DNA of 64,000 nt from Spinacia oleracea (Eukaryota > Streptophyta > Magnoliopsida > Caryophyllales > Amaranthaceae): assembly GCF_020520425.1 (NCBI RefSeq), contig NC_079488.1:6301747-6365746 (forward strand), in the 5' to 3' direction. Shown here in pieces: positions 13,801 to 25,456 of this stretch. The stretch's first letter is position 1. Each line of letters opens with the position of its first letter. The notes under the pieces were generated by a model. That model had not been told where the DNA came from. It worked only from the letters and a program-made list of their open reading frames with translations, and ran no database searches. Position numbers and translations under genes: made by a program.

Positions 13801-13924
13801 CTTAAAATAAAATAAATATACGTTAATTATATATTTATTACTTAAAATTCATAAATTCTATTTAAATATAAATAATATACGTTAAAATATATTAATAAAA
13901 TTTATAAATTTACGGGGGATTACA
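10878..13924 (-). repeat. LTR of element B (5' LTR in element sense)
   Basis: Second 3,047-bp repeat of element B, matching 4,205-7,251 over its whole length with the same termini. Directly beyond it the ATTAT duplication (13,925-13,929) returns to the copia element A coding region. Confidence 0.95.
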
Positions 13925-13929
13925 ATTAT

Positions 13930-15975
13930 GGTAAGTGCGAATCATGTTTACTTGGCAAAATGACAAAGCAACCTTTCTCTAAAGTTGGAGAAAGAGCAAC
14001 TGAACTATTGGGTTTAATCCATACAGATGTATGTGGACCAATGAGTACAAATGCTAGAGGTGGTTTTAGCTACTTTATCACTTTCACTGATGACTTCAGT
14101 AGATATGGTTATGTCTACCTAATGAAGCATAAGTCTGAATCCTTTGACAAATTCAAGGAATTTCAGAGTGTAGAGAATCAATTAGGCAAGAAGATTAAGG
14201 CACTGCGGTCTGATAGAGGCGGTGAATATCTGAGCTATGAATTTGATGATCATTTGAAAGAATGTGGAATTCTATCAGAATTGACTCCTCCTGGAACACC
14301 ACAATGGAACGGTGTGTCGGAACGGAGGAACAGAACCTTGCTAGACATGGTTAGGTCAATGATGGGTCAGGCCGAACTTCCAATAGAATTTTGGGGACAT
14401 GCACTAAATACAGCTGCACTCATTATAAATAGAGCCCCGTCTAAAGCCGTTGAAAAGACTCCATATGAGTTATGGTTTGGAAAGCCTCCAAAAGTGTTTT
14501 TTCTTAAGATTTGGGGATGTGAAGTATACGTCAAACGATTAATTTCAGACAAACTTCATCCAAAATCTGACAAATGTATCCTTGTGGGCTATCCAAAGGA
14601 AACAAAGGGGTATTACTTCTACAATACATCTGAGAACAAGGTGTTTGTTTCTCGAGATGGTATCTTTTTGGAAAAGGATCACATTTCCAAAATGACAAGT
14701 GGGAGAAAAATAGACCTCGAAGAAATTCGAGTCGAACAAACTCTAGAGAATGCTCAAGATGACATTCAGGATGAAACTCAGAGATATTTAGAAGTATCTG
14801 GTGAGAATCATGGTCAATCTAGAGATGTAACCCCGCGTAAATCGCAGAGATATATATCTCAACCGGAAAGGTACTTAGGTATTTTGACGAACGAGAGCTA
14901 TGATGTTCTATTACTTGAAAGTGATGAACCTGCGACTTACAAACAAGCTATGACGAGCCCTAGCTCCAAGCAATGGCATGAAGCCATGCAATCTGAATTA
15001 GACTCCATGTCTGAAAACCAAGTATGGGATTTGGTCGATTTGCCAGATGGCTACCAAGCCATTGGAAGCAAATGGGTTTTGAAACTGAAAAAGGACAAGG
15101 ATGGGAAACTTGAAGTTTTCAAAGCTAGATTGGTTGCAAAAGGTTACAGGCAAGTCCACGGTGTGGATTACGATGAAACCTTTTTGCCAGTTGCAATGCT
15201 AAAGTCTATTCGGATAATGTTAGAAATCGCTGCATATTACGATTACGAAATATGGCAGATGGATGTCAAAACCGCTTTCTTAAACGGCGTTTTAACAGAA
15301 ACTGTGTTTATGACACAACCTGAGGGTTTTGAGGATCCAAAGAATGCTAAAAAGGTATGCAAGCTAAAGAAATCAATCTAAGGATTGAAGCAGGCATCCA
15401 GGAGCTGGAATATACGTTATGATGAAGCAGTCAGTGACTTTGGTTTCATCAAGAACGCAGACGAATCTTGTGTATACAAGAAGGTTAGTGGGAGCAAAAT
15501 TGCTTTCCTAGTATTATATGTCGACGACATATTACTTATTGGAAATGACATTCCTATGTTAAACTCTGTCAAGATTTGGCTTGGGAAATGTTTTTCGATG
15601 AAGGATCTAGGAGAAGCACAGTACATATTGGGAATCAAGATTTACAGAGATAGATCTAAAAGGATGATTGGACTTAGTCAAAGCACTTATATTAATAAGG
15701 TGCTTGATAGGTTCAAGATGGCAGACTCCAAGCGAGGCTACCTACCCATGTCTCATGGAATGACTCTAAGCATGACTAAGTGCCCAAAAACACTTGATGA
15801 GCGTAGACGAATGAATGAGATTCCGTATGCATCATTGATTGGTTCAATAATGTATGCTATGATATGTACACGCCCGAATGTTGCGTACGCACTCAGTGCT
15901 ACGAGCAGATACCAGTCAGACCCAGGAGAGGCACATTGGACTGCTGCCAAGAATATTCTGAAGTACCTGAAATGA
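13930..15975 (+). pseudogene. Copia element A: integrase and reverse transcriptase region
   Basis: Continues the polyprotein after element B. The rve integrase core runs from LGLIHTDVCGPM with the conserved RSDRGGEY and TPPGTPQWNGVSERRNRT motifs. The copia reverse transcriptase follows (SKWVLKLKKDKDGK, ARLVAKGYRQVHGVDYDETF, WQMDVKTAFLNG) with the catalytic YVDD box near 15,520 and a KYLK end where element C interrupts. These domains insert and copy the element. Its frame is broken, so it is a fossil copy. Confidence 0.92.
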
Positions 15976-15999
15976 CACAAAGATGACTTCCTGGTCTAT

Positions 16000-17464
16000 T
16001 GATATGCGCGTTTTATATAGTATTTTCACCCCCGTCCCTTAGTACTTTTATGCGTCAATTGAGCTCCTAGGAGCCGTTTTTAGTACTAATCTGTGCATTT
16101 GAGTGTGCCTTGAGTTTCAGGACTACTTAGTGAGAAATTGGTCTTTTTAGACCCGTTTCATGATGATTTAGGCCACTACACGATCCCGATGGGATTCGGG
16201 ACGACTATTGTCTACTTACGGGAGCCCTAGATGTTCATGATCGAGCCTCAAGTTAGACTCGGTGTTGCGGACGAAGGGCGGATCACTTAGCCCTCCGCCT
16301 GGTGGATTGCCCCTCGCCCATCGGGCGAGCAAGCAGAAAGAAGCAACAGGCAGCAGGCGCTCGACGGGCGGTGTTTCGCCCGGTGCCCACCGGGCGCCCA
16401 TCAGGAGCAGCAGCACAAGAAATGTCATCTCGCCCGACGGGCGAGTGGCGCCCGACCGGGCGCGTGCGGATGAATCCCAGAAGTCTCCCTCCGCCCGGCG
16501 GGCAGACTTGCGCCCGACGGGCGGATTTCGAGCTGGTCGCCCGTCGGGCGGAAGGTCGCCCGACAGGGCGACGACAACCCAGGAGCGTTTGTGCGCGCGT
16601 TTGCCTTAGTTTTTCTGGTTTCCTAATTTTATTTTGGGCAAAAACTATAAATACTAAGCCCATATGTTTTAGTTGGATATCTTATTTCCTAGTATTAGAC
16701 CCTTAGTTTATTTCCTTAGTTTAAATTCTCTCTAGATTTATGCAAACACTTAGTTTTCAATTTCAATAAAAATTCAAGCTTTCCATTCCTCTTGTTCTTC
16801 AATTAAGGTATTATTCTTTATTTCAATTCTTTGTTTAGCTTTAATTATGTTTTCAATCATGCTAATTGCTTTGTTTATAGTTAATATGCTTGAGTAGTCT
16901 AATTTCTAGGGTTTTGGGATCCATGAATGATATGAAGGGATATTGAATAATCATGATTGTTGGCATTGCAATTGATTCCTATTGATTGGTTTATTTCACT
17001 ATACAATTAGATTTGCGCAGGTTTAATTGTGGTAGTTATGCAATATCAAATTAAGAATCGAGAGATGCAATTTGATGTTTAGGCTTGTGTCAATAGGTGG
17101 AATTAGAGTTAATACGTAGCGAGAGCCCGTTAATTCTAAGTCTATGATTAGTATCGATTTGAGAGAGCATGCTAATCTAATTAATTACTTTGTTGATTAT
17201 CGTGATTGTTCATTGTTCTGGATTGTTATTTGTTGGTGAACCTATGCCCTAGATTCCTTAATATATTGATTCATACTCGTTTAATTATCGTTCGTAGTCT
17301 TAGCATACAAATCACCAACCAACTCTTGTTCACAATAGTCTAGATTAATTAATTGATAGTAGAAAGAACGCCTGTTTTCCTGTGGATTCGATCTTGACTT
17401 CCCTTGCTACCTAGCTAGTGGACTTATGTTATTTTTGATTAGGTGATACGACTTTAGCCTGTCA
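16000..17464 (+). repeat. 5' LTR of Athila-like element C
   Basis: 1,465 bp. A GC-rich block (about 16,270-16,590) is built from repeats of CGCCCGACGGGCG and close variants, each nearly its own reverse complement. A TATA-like ACTATAAATACT at about 16,645 and a T-rich stretch downstream suit an LTR promoter. Long open frames across the GC block occur on both strands and repeat in the 3' LTR, so they are not genes. Confidence 0.93.
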
Positions 17465-17469
17465 AAATT

Positions 17470-17487
17470 TGGCGCCGTTGCCGGGGA
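17470..17487 (+). other. Primer-binding site of element C (tRNA-Asp type)
   Basis: TGGCGCCGTTGCCGGGGA, five bases after the LTR end. This is the standard Athila/Tat minus-strand priming site, complementary to the 3' end of tRNA-Asp. It gives the element orientation and clade independently of the proteins. Confidence 0.88.
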
Positions 17488-17598
17488 GACGGTTTTATTT
17501 TCTATTGTTGATTGCTTATCCTAGATTATTGTTTGTTACTACTCAAGGAACTCACTTTCCTTGAGACCGGATCTCACATTGTTTTGTAGTCTTTGTCT

Positions 17599-18711
17599 AT
17601 GCCCAGGACCTTAGGTACTAGTAATCTCACTCCATTCGATCCTGAGCCCGAAAGAACCTTTCGTAGACGAAGAACTTTCATTGCACAGTGTGGGAGTTAC
17701 CCTGATTCTGATCATAATATTGGCAATCTTTTTCCTTCAGATACAGATTCAGTTTCAGAGATAGAGATGGGTGACGAAAATCTTCTGCCGCCACCTACCC
17801 CACGGCTTACAGACTATTCTAAGCCAAGTCTGTCCGTGCTACCAAAGGCGATCATGCCTTCTATTGCAGCTGAGACCTTCAAGATCGAGCCTGCATTGAT
17901 TAACATGATTGAGAGACGCCAGTACGGTGGGGAACCAGGTGAAGATCTGAATCTTCACATTCAGTCCTTCATCCAATATTGTTCCACCATCAAGCAGAAG
18001 GGATTGACTCCGGAGCAGACTATGGAGATACTTTTCCCATTCTCTTTGAGTGGGAAAGCTAAACTGTGGATAAATGGGTTGAATCGGGCGATTTTGAAAA
18101 TCACTAATTGGGAATCCTTGGCTCTTGCTTTTTATGTTAAATATTTTCCACCTGAGAAAACGGCTCGTCCGAGGGGTCAGATATTAGGTATCTCGCAACA
18201 AGCGGATGAGAGCTTGTTCGAGGTCTGGGAGAGATTCAAGGATTTGCAAAGAGAATGCCCGCACCATGGTTTGGAAGATTGGTTCTTGATTCAGCAGTTT
18301 GATAATGGTTTGGGCAATGAGTCTAGATGTTTGTTAGATTCGGCTGCCAGTGGGAGGTTCATGCAACTTGAGGTGCCTAGAGCTATGGAGGTGATTGAGG
18401 AGATAGCCATTCACAATGCCCAGTATGGGAATCCTAGAGTTCTATCTAATAGGGGTGGTAAGCATGATTTAAATTCTATTGAATAATTAACTTCCCAATT
18501 GAATGCTTTACACTATAAGTTTGATAATATGCAAGCAGCCAATGCTCAACCTACCCAACCTGCTAGTGTAGCTGCTATGAGTGCCCAACCTGCTACTGTT
18601 TGTGAAAGTTGTGGAATGTCTGGTCATTATGCACAGGACTGTAGGAGCTATGTTGAACAGTGTAACGCATTTCAATCCTACAAACAAAATAACCCATTCT
18701 CCAACTCTTAA
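17599..18711 (+). pseudogene. Athila-like Gag region of element C
   Basis: Starts at the ATG of MPRTLGTSNLTPF; a TTG two codons upstream is not a likely start. A gypsy Retrotrans_gag core is visible (LHIQSFIQYCSTIKQKG, FPFSLSGKAKLWINGL, ESLFEVWERFKDLQRECPHH) and a CCHC knuckle, CESCGMSGHYAQDC, lies near 18,600-18,645. Gag assembles the particle and binds RNA. A Pro/Gln-rich stretch (18,720-18,930) leads into pol. The region is not fully open, so it is called a fossil. Confidence 0.88.
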
Positions 18712-18933
18712 AATGAGGGCTACAAAAACAACCCTCTACTAGCCTACAGGAGCAACAATATCCAGAACCCCCACCAAGTCCAACATCCACCACAACAGCC
18801 ATACCAACCCCCACATCAACAATCCTACCAACCACGGAACATCTACAACCAACAGTCTAGTGGACCACCTGGGTTCCCTAGACAACACACATCACCTCCA
18901 CCACCACAACCTCAAGCCACACAGCCTGACCCT

Positions 18934-21900
18934 ATGCTAGTAGAGATGCGAAACATGATGCTTCAAATGCAAAAATCTCTAAGTGAAAAGGATGCAAAGA
19001 TCGATGCTCTTACTGCTTACAACAAAATCATTGACACACAGTTGGCACAGATGGCTACTACTATTGCAGGGAGGCCACCAGGCCAATTTCCTTCACAGCC
19101 CGAAAATAGGGAGACTGCTAATGCAATTACATTGAGGAGTGGTAGGGATTATGATGGTCCTTCTATGCCGGTTGAGGTTGATCCTGGGGTGTCTGTTAGT
19201 GATCTGGTCAGTGAGGAAATCCCGAAGATAGTTATGGATAAAAAGGAAGCTGAAAAGGTAGTCAATGAGAATGAGGCTACAACTGAGGTTAAGAAGGGGG
19301 CAGATATTCAAGCACCACCTATTGCACTCCCCTTCCCAAACCGACAACTCAAGAATAAGCTAGACAAGCAGTTTGGCAGATTCTTGGAAGTGGTCAAAAA
19401 TTTGCAGGTAAAGGTTCCTTTTATTGAATTAATTTTACAAGTTCCTGCTTATGCTAAATTCATGAAAGATATTTTGACCAGGAAACATGCTTTTTGTGAG
19501 GTAGAGACTGTAGCTTTCACTGAGGAATGTAGTGCTTATTTGCAAAACAAGTCTCCACCTAAACTTAAAGACCCCGGGAGTTTTTCCATCCCATGTAACA
19601 TTGGCACTGTATTTATTGATAAGGCTTTATGTGATTTAGGTGCTAGTGTGTCTGTCATGCCTTTGTCTGTCTGTACTAAACTGAATATGGGTGAGCTTAA
19701 GGTTACTAATATCACTCTACAAATGGCCGACCGTTCTGTCAAATACCCCTTAGGTGTTTTAGAGGACGTCCCTGTTAGAGTAGGTAAATTCTATATACCT
19801 GTAGACTTTGTAGTACTAGACATGCAGGAGGATTCTCAAATTCCCATAATCTTAGGTAGACCCTTCCTTCACACGGCGGGGGCGGTCATTGATGTTAAAA
19901 GTGGGAAATTGACTTTGTCTGTTGGGGATGATAAGGTGACTTTTAATCTGAATAGTGCCTTAAAAAGCCCCATGCTAGAGGAGGAACAATGCTATCGTAT
20001 AGATGTAGTTGATTTTATTACTCGTGATAACGTCTCCCAAGTTCTCGAAAGAGATCCCTTGGAGGCAGTGCTTTGTTGTGAGTCTTCTGCAGGTGATAGC
20101 AGTTCTTGGAGTGCTGAAGTGGATGCTCTGGAGTTGGCTCTTAATGGTGGAGAATCTGAGCCAGAGAGCACCAAATTGAAGAGGTTAGTTCGGCCGGTTT
20201 GTTCTGTTAAAGAGGTAAAGAAACCCGAACTTAAGCCTCTTCCTCCTAACCTTAAATATGCGTTTTTAGATGATGAACAACTTTGCCCTGTGATCGTCAG
20301 TACTGCACTTGATGCAGACCAGTTATCCCAACTTCTTGTTGTGTTGAAAAGGCACAAAAAGGCCATTGGGTACAGTATTGATGATTTAAAGGGTATTAGC
20401 CCTGACTTTTGTATGCATAGGATACATCTAGATGAAAATAATAAACCATGCATCCAACCCCAGCGTCGTTTGAACCCTGTCATGCAAGATGTTGTAAAAG
20501 CCGAAGTTATGAAATTGCTTGATGCGGGTATTGTATATGCTGTGTCTGATTCTAAGTGGGTGAGTCCTGTTCAGGTAGTGCCTAAGAAAGGGGGGACAAC
20601 TGTGGTGAGAAATGAAAAAAATGAGTTGATACCAACTAGGGTAGTCACAGGTTGGCGCATGTGTATTGATTATAGGCGTCTTAATGTTGCTACTAAAAAG
20701 GACCATTTTCCCCTTCCCTTCATTGATCAAATGTTAGAAAGGCTGGCCTGTCACAAGTTTTTCTGTTATCTGGAGGGTTATTCTGGTTTCTTTCAAATTC
20801 CCATACATCCAGACGACCAGGAAAAGACTACCTTCACTTGTCTCTATGGTACGTTTGCATATCGTAGGATGCCTTTTGGTCTGTGTAATGCACCCGCTAC
20901 TTTTCAACGTTGCATGATGAGTATCTTTTTTGATTTTATTGAGTCTATCATGGAAGTGTTTATGGATGATTTTAGCGTCTATGGTACTTCTTTTGGTTCT
21001 TGCTTGCTAAATCTGACTAAAGTCTTGAAAAGATGTGAAGAGTGTAATTTAGTCTTGAACTGGGAAAAGTGTCATTTCATGGTTACTGAAGGGGTGGTTT
21101 TGGGACATTTGATATCTGATAAGGGCATTCAGGTGGATCGAGCTAAGGTCCAAGTGATTGAACAATTACCCCCTGCAGTTAATGTGAAGGGTGTTAGAAG
21201 TTTTCTTGGTCATGCGGGGTTTTATCGCCATTTTATCAAGGAATTTTCTAAAATTGTTAAACCACTTACCCAGCTCCTCCTCAAGGATGCCCCGTTTGTG
21301 TTTACTGATGCTTGTCTCGAGGCTTTTGACAGGATCAAACAGGCACTGATTTCGGCTCCCATCATTCGTTCTCCCGAATGGGACCTTCCGTTCGAGATAA
21401 TGTGTGATACAAGTGACTATGCAGTTGAGGCAGTTTTGGGTCAGAGAAAGGAAAAGGTTTTGCATGCCATCTACTATGCAAGTAAGACCTTAGATGAAGC
21501 TCAAGTTAATTATGCTACTACTGAGAAGGAGCTTCTAGCCATAGTCTATGCCTTGGACAAGTTTCGCACCTATCTGATTGGGTCCAAGGTGATAATCTAT
21601 ACTGACCATGCGGCTCTTAAGTATCTGCTCTCAAAGAAGGAAGCCAAGCCCAGGCTTATTCGATGGATACTACTGCTACAAGAGTTTGATCTGGAGATTC
21701 GCGATAAAAAAGGGGCTGAGAATGTTGTTGCAGATCACCTGTCTAGATCGAGGTATGATGATGGTAAGGGATCTACACCGATTGATGATTCATTTCCGGA
21801 TGATCATTTACTTGCACTTGCCAGTCAGTCGCCATGGTTCGCAGATTTTGCTAACTACATTGTGGGGGGAATTCTTCCGGCCGATCTTACATATCAACAG

Positions 21901-23121
21901 AAGAGGAAATTCCTACATGACGTCCGCTTCTACTTTCGGGACGACCCTTATTTGTTTTGTGAGACTGCTGAAGGGATGTACAAGCGTTGTATTCAAGAAT
22001 GGGAAGTTCAAGGTGTTATCAGTAGGTGTCATTCTTCACCTTATGGTAGTCACCATGGACCGTCTAAAACAAACGCTAAGCTGTCACAATGTGGTTTTTA
22101 CTGGCCTACTATGTTCAAGGATGCACAGGCTTTTATTATGGCTTGTGATGCGTGCCAGAGGGCCGGCACTATTTCGAGGAGGTATGAGATGCCACAGAAC
22201 GGGATCCTTAAGGTTGAGGTTTTCGATGTATGGAGAATTGATTACATGGGACCATTCCCATCGTCCAAGGGTAACTTGTATATCCTTGTTGCTGTAGATT
22301 ATGTGTCAAAGTGGGTGGAAGCCGTTGCCTCACCTACCAACGATGCAAAGACAGTCATTTCTATGTTCAAGAAAATCATCTTTCCGAGATTCGGGGTTCC
22401 GCGTGCTTTGATTAGTGATGGAGGGTCACACTTCCATGAAAAGCATCTGGATGCGCTCCTGCGCAAGTATGGGGTTTATCACCGCACTGGGCTAGCCTAT
22501 CACCCTCAGACAAGTGGGCAAGTTGAGGTCTCTAACCGAGAGATCAAATCTATACTCGAGAAAGTGGTGGCAAAGTCTAGAAAGGATTGGAGCGATAAGT
22601 TGGATGATACTCTATGGGCATACAGAACCGCCTTTAAGACACCTATTGGTACCTCCCCGTATCGGTTGGTGTATGGCAAGGCGTGTCACTTACCAGTAGA
22701 AATGGAGTACAAGGCTTATTGGGCAATAAAACAACTCAACATGGATGCCAAGTTAGCCGGTGAGAAGCGGTTACTTCAATTGGGTGAGCTCAATGAATTC
22801 CGACTACAAGCCTATGATAGTGCCCAGATTTATAAGGAAAAGACCAAGAAGTGGCACGACAATCACATTTTGCATAGAGAGTTCGCGGTGGGCGACAAGG
22901 TTCTACTCTTTAACTCTAGGCTTAAGTTATTTCCTGGAAAACTTAAGTCTAGGTGGTCTGGGCCGTTCACCGTGACTATGGTAAGCAAGTTTGGGTCCGT
23001 TGAAGTAGAGAATGATAATGGTGAACGATTCAAGGTCAACGAGCAACGTCTGAAGTTGTACCATGATGGGGCTACTGTAGGAGTGGTTGAGGTCCATCAC
23101 CTCAATCCCTCCGCCTCATAA
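18934..23121 (+). CDS. Athila-like Pol of element C: protease, RT, RNase H, integrase
   Basis: 1,395 codons open throughout. Approximate domains: gag tail (1-150); aspartic protease around 220-330 ([26 protein letters not shown]); reverse transcriptase around 530-720 with [16 protein letters not shown] and the catalytic FMDDF near 675; RNase H around 815-930 ([25 protein letters not shown]); H2C2 zinc finger around 1,030-1,080; integrase core around 1,100-1,260 ([32 protein letters not shown]). The order RT-RNaseH-INT is the Ty3/gypsy order. It copies the element RNA and inserts the cDNA in the nucleus. Long open pol plus modest LTR divergence suggests a fairly recent insertion. Confidence 0.93.
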   Translation: MLVEMRNMMLQMQKSLSEKDAKIDALTAYNKIIDTQLAQMATTIAGRPPGQFPSQPENRETANAITLRSGRDYDGPSMPVEVDPGVSVSDLVSEEIPKIVMDKKEAEKVVNENEATTEVKKGADIQAPPIALPFPNRQLKNKLDKQFGRFLEVVKNLQVKVPFIELILQVPAYAKFMKDILTRKHAFCEVETVAFTEECSAYLQNKSPPKLKDPGSFSIPCNIGTVFIDKALCDLGASVSVMPLSVCTKLNMGELKVTNITLQMADRSVKYPLGVLEDVPVRVGKFYIPVDFVVLDMQEDSQIPIILGRPFLHTAGAVIDVKSGKLTLSVGDDKVTFNLNSALKSPMLEEEQCYRIDVVDFITRDNVSQVLERDPLEAVLCCESSAGDSSSWSAEVDALELALNGGESEPESTKLKRLVRPVCSVKEVKKPELKPLPPNLKYAFLDDEQLCPVIVSTALDADQLSQLLVVLKRHKKAIGYSIDDLKGISPDFCMHRIHLDENNKPCIQPQRRLNPVMQDVVKAEVMKLLDAGIVYAVSDSKWVSPVQVVPKKGGTTVVRNEKNELIPTRVVTGWRMCIDYRRLNVATKKDHFPLPFIDQMLERLACHKFFCYLEGYSGFFQIPIHPDDQEKTTFTCLYGTFAYRRMPFGLCNAPATFQRCMMSIFFDFIESIMEVFMDDFSVYGTSFGSCLLNLTKVLKRCEECNLVLNWEKCHFMVTEGVVLGHLISDKGIQVDRAKVQVIEQLPPAVNVKGVRSFLGHAGFYRHFIKEFSKIVKPLTQLLLKDAPFVFTDACLEAFDRIKQALISAPIIRSPEWDLPFEIMCDTSDYAVEAVLGQRKEKVLHAIYYASKTLDEAQVNYATTEKELLAIVYALDKFRTYLIGSKVIIYTDHAALKYLLSKKEAKPRLIRWILLLQEFDLEIRDKKGAENVVADHLSRSRYDDGKGSTPIDDSFPDDHLLALASQSPWFADFANYIVGGILPADLTYQQKRKFLHDVRFYFRDDPYLFCETAEGMYKRCIQEWEVQGVISRCHSSPYGSHHGPSKTNAKLSQCGFYWPTMFKDAQAFIMACDACQRAGTISRRYEMPQNGILKVEVFDVWRIDYMGPFPSSKGNLYILVAVDYVSKWVEAVASPTNDAKTVISMFKKIIFPRFGVPRALISDGGSHFHEKHLDALLRKYGVYHRTGLAYHPQTSGQVEVSNREIKSILEKVVAKSRKDWSDKLDDTLWAYRTAFKTPIGTSPYRLVYGKACHLPVEMEYKAYWAIKQLNMDAKLAGEKRLLQLGELNEFRLQAYDSAQIYKEKTKKWHDNHILHREFAVGDKVLLFNSRLKLFPGKLKSRWSGPFTVTMVSKFGSVEVENDNGERFKVNEQRLKLYHDGATVGVVEVHHLNPSAS

Positions 23122-23356
23122 ACTGCATATTCAAGGTAACAAGGTCGAGGGGGACCTATGAATAAACCAGCGCTTTGCGGGAGGCAACTCGTATTTCATT
23201 GCTTTCGATAGTTTAAGTTTTGCTTTGTGTGTTTTGTAGTTTAGTCTCTTTTCTTATGAGTGGTGAGGAGAGATTATTTTTACGGTCTTTGGGTGTTTAA
23301 TGATGTACAGGTTTAGCTCCTAAGCACGAAAAGATAGAAAAATCCGCGAGGAGCAA

Positions 23357-23622
23357 AGTCGCAATAGGCCCGCCGGGCGAGAGCCGCCCGACCGGGGGCG
23401 AGGAGAAGATTGCAAAACGTCTACCTCCGCCCGTCGGGCAGACCTGCGCCCGACGGGCGGAGAGAGAAAAGCCTTTTTCGGAAAATCGCCCGTCGCCCGC
23501 CGGGCGGGAGCTGCCCGACCGGGCCCGTGCGGAATGAGAAACCAATGTCGCCATTCGCCCGACGGGCGGACCTGTGCCCGTCGGGCGGCCTACGAGCCGC
23601 AGGCCCTTCGGGCGAGAGGAGA
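23357..23622 (+). repeat. GC-rich palindromic array between pol and the ATHILA ORF of element C
   Basis: About 265 bp packed with CGCCCGTCGGGCG, CGCCCGACGGGCG, CGCCCGCCGGGCG and near variants, each a short inverted repeat with one central base. The same motif class fills part of both LTRs of the element (16,270-16,590 and 27,230-27,535). Open frames through it run on both strands and are compositional. Role unknown; hairpin formation in the transcript is possible. Confidence 0.8.
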
Positions 23623-23896
23623 ATTGCGCATTATTACCACGGGATTTTGAGTATTGGATCACTTCTCCTTTCAATCATCTCCTTCAACTCCTCTCAAAAT
23701 CCATTAAACCCCAAACCCTAAGAACTTCAACTCTCCATATCTCCCTCATCTCTCACTCAAATTCATCAAGCCACACACCAACATCATCCTCATCACATCC
23801 TCTTCAACCTCCACCAAACAATTTTCACTCTTTCTCACTCTCCACAAAAAACCCAATTTCACCAAAAACATTTCAAAACTCAAATCATCTTCAACA

Positions 23897-25456
23897 ATGG
23901 GTTCAAGGCCAAAGAGAACTTGCACGGGAGCAACAAGGAGACAAGAGGAGGCTTCCACAAGCCGTCCACCACCACCACCTCAGTTTGCACCGGATTCGGC
24001 CTTCCCGAACATGATTCTAACTAGCGAGGAGCAACAAACCCGTCTTGCACACCTCAAGCTTCGGAAGGTAGTCCCTACTCGATTTATTTGTCAGAAAAAT
24101 TTGCATGATATGGGTATTGAGAGGGATGTTAGGAGATTATTTCATGGGGTGGGCATGAAGCACATGTTTTCCATGGTTCGATTGACATTTAGGGATCTTA
24201 CTCTTGAATTCCTTAGCCCATTTAATGTCACAAAAAATGGATATAAGGATGTCACTAGAGTTTCTTTTCGATTGTTGAATAATGATTTTAATATGCCTAT
24301 TAAAGATTTTGGTGCAATATTTGGATTATCTGTTGAGCATGATAGGTCCCCCGTGGAGGGACATCTTAATAGTTCAATTTGGGGAAAGTTGACTGGGGAT
24401 TTCAATCCCAGTAGCATGCAGCATTTGCACGCATCTAGCGTGCAACACCCCGTCCCTTTTGTTTGGTTCCGATTCATGGCCTTTACCATCTTTGGGAGGG
24501 ACCAAAAGGAGAATGTGAGGAGCACAGAGTTAGAGGTGCTCGGGGGGTTTTTGTTGGATGGAAATGAAGGATACAAGATGAATTTGGCCCCTCACCTTGC
24601 CATGCATTTGCTCACTACTGCTAACCACCGCTACTTGACCGATATTGCTTTAGGGGGTTTAGTCACCCACATTGCCATAGCGGTGGCAAACTTTGCTGAG
24701 AGGGACTGTGCCGCGGTCCGGGGTAACAATCTGTTAGATTTGGAGTATTTTGGGAGCCTTTACAGGGTGCACTCTGAGTACGGGGAACTTCTTCCCGGTC
24801 AGATGTCATGGATGTTCCAGAGGAACGCTCTCTTTACTCTACCGGACACCACCGGGCTCACCAGTTTTACGAGGGGTCAGTCCCATTATCTGTATGTAGG
24901 TGAGCAGGCACCACCCTTAGCCCATCCCCAGCCCCAGCCACAACCCGAGGCCGCGCCTCGCACATATTTCCGGCGGGGAGGGCGTAGAGAGAGAGGGTCG
25001 GGACAGAGAGGTAGTCCGACTCCACAGGAGGAGCAAGGGTCTTCAGAGGAGTTGGGGGCCATTCATGAGAGGCTGGGCAGACTTGAGCTCGGTTTCCATG
25101 AGTTTGCCGCGGATCACCAGAGGACTATGTTTCCTTTCTACGATCAGTACGCCAGGCAAGGCTACATAGCCCCAGATCATCAGCACCTTCCTGGTTTACT
25201 TACCCCGCGGAAGGGTACGGAGCCCCCGGTTCCATGGGCACCTTCACGCCCACCCACTACGGGGGGTTTGGAGCGGGCAGTAGCGGCTATGGTGGCCAAG
25301 GTGGCTAAGGTGGCGATGGTGATGATGGTGATGATGGCCAAGGCCATCAGTGATGCTGTTGATGATGATGATGGTTCAGTACCCCTTGAGCCAATGAGGA
25401 CATTGTCTGATTTGGTTTGGGGGGGGGGGGGGGTTCACATTACCTGTACATATTAG
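23897..25456 (+). CDS. ATHILA-type ORF downstream of pol in element C
   Basis: 519 codons beginning MGSRPKRTCTGATRRQEE. The central part (about residues 60-340) resembles the plant ATHILA ORF-1 family, with VRRLFHGVGMKHMFSM, LTLEFLSPFNVT and FGAIFGLSVEH. Its C-terminal third is Pro/Gln-rich, then Gly/Val/Met-rich and low in complexity, and ends beside a run of 15 G. In Athila elements this slot after pol is the position of the env-like ORF, but I see no convincing signal peptide or transmembrane segment. Function of the family is not established. Confidence 0.8.
   Translation: MGSRPKRTCTGATRRQEEASTSRPPPPPQFAPDSAFPNMILTSEEQQTRLAHLKLRKVVPTRFICQKNLHDMGIERDVRRLFHGVGMKHMFSMVRLTFRDLTLEFLSPFNVTKNGYKDVTRVSFRLLNNDFNMPIKDFGAIFGLSVEHDRSPVEGHLNSSIWGKLTGDFNPSSMQHLHASSVQHPVPFVWFRFMAFTIFGRDQKENVRSTELEVLGGFLLDGNEGYKMNLAPHLAMHLLTTANHRYLTDIALGGLVTHIAIAVANFAERDCAAVRGNNLLDLEYFGSLYRVHSEYGELLPGQMSWMFQRNALFTLPDTTGLTSFTRGQSHYLYVGEQAPPLAHPQPQPQPEAAPRTYFRRGGRRERGSGQRGSPTPQEEQGSSEELGAIHERLGRLELGFHEFAADHQRTMFPFYDQYARQGYIAPDHQHLPGLLTPRKGTEPPVPWAPSRPPTTGGLERAVAAMVAKVAKVAMVMMVMMAKAISDAVDDDDGSVPLEPMRTLSDLVWGGGGVHITCTY

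Larger units (their letters stand above)
4205..13924 (-). mobile_element. Young non-autonomous gag-bearing LTR element B (Ty3/gypsy-type gag), nested in A
   Basis: Two 3,047-bp direct repeats (4,205-7,251 and 10,878-13,924) start TGTAAC, end ATTACA and enclose 3.6 kb. The element is flanked by the 5-bp duplication ATTAT (4,200-4,204 and 13,925-13,929). Element orientation is minus: the sequence beside the right LTR reads TGGTATCTAGAAGC on the minus strand, a methionine-tRNA-like primer site, and the sequence beside the left LTR reads as a polypurine tract. Inside are an acidic ORF and a gypsy-type gag, with no reverse transcriptase or integrase. This resembles the TR-GAG class of plant elements. 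I see no differences between the LTRs, so the insertion is very recent. Confidence 0.93.

Noticed and set aside
16262-16706. Several 100-135-codon frames in the LTRs of element C (repeated at 27,186-27,663)
   Set aside because: They are GC-palindrome block translations open on both strands, and they lie in the LTR.
25419-25433. Run of 15 G as a regulatory or quadruplex site
   Set aside because: A single homopolymer in the 3' part of a retroelement ORF. It may be slippage or a sequencing effect, and nothing else supports a role.
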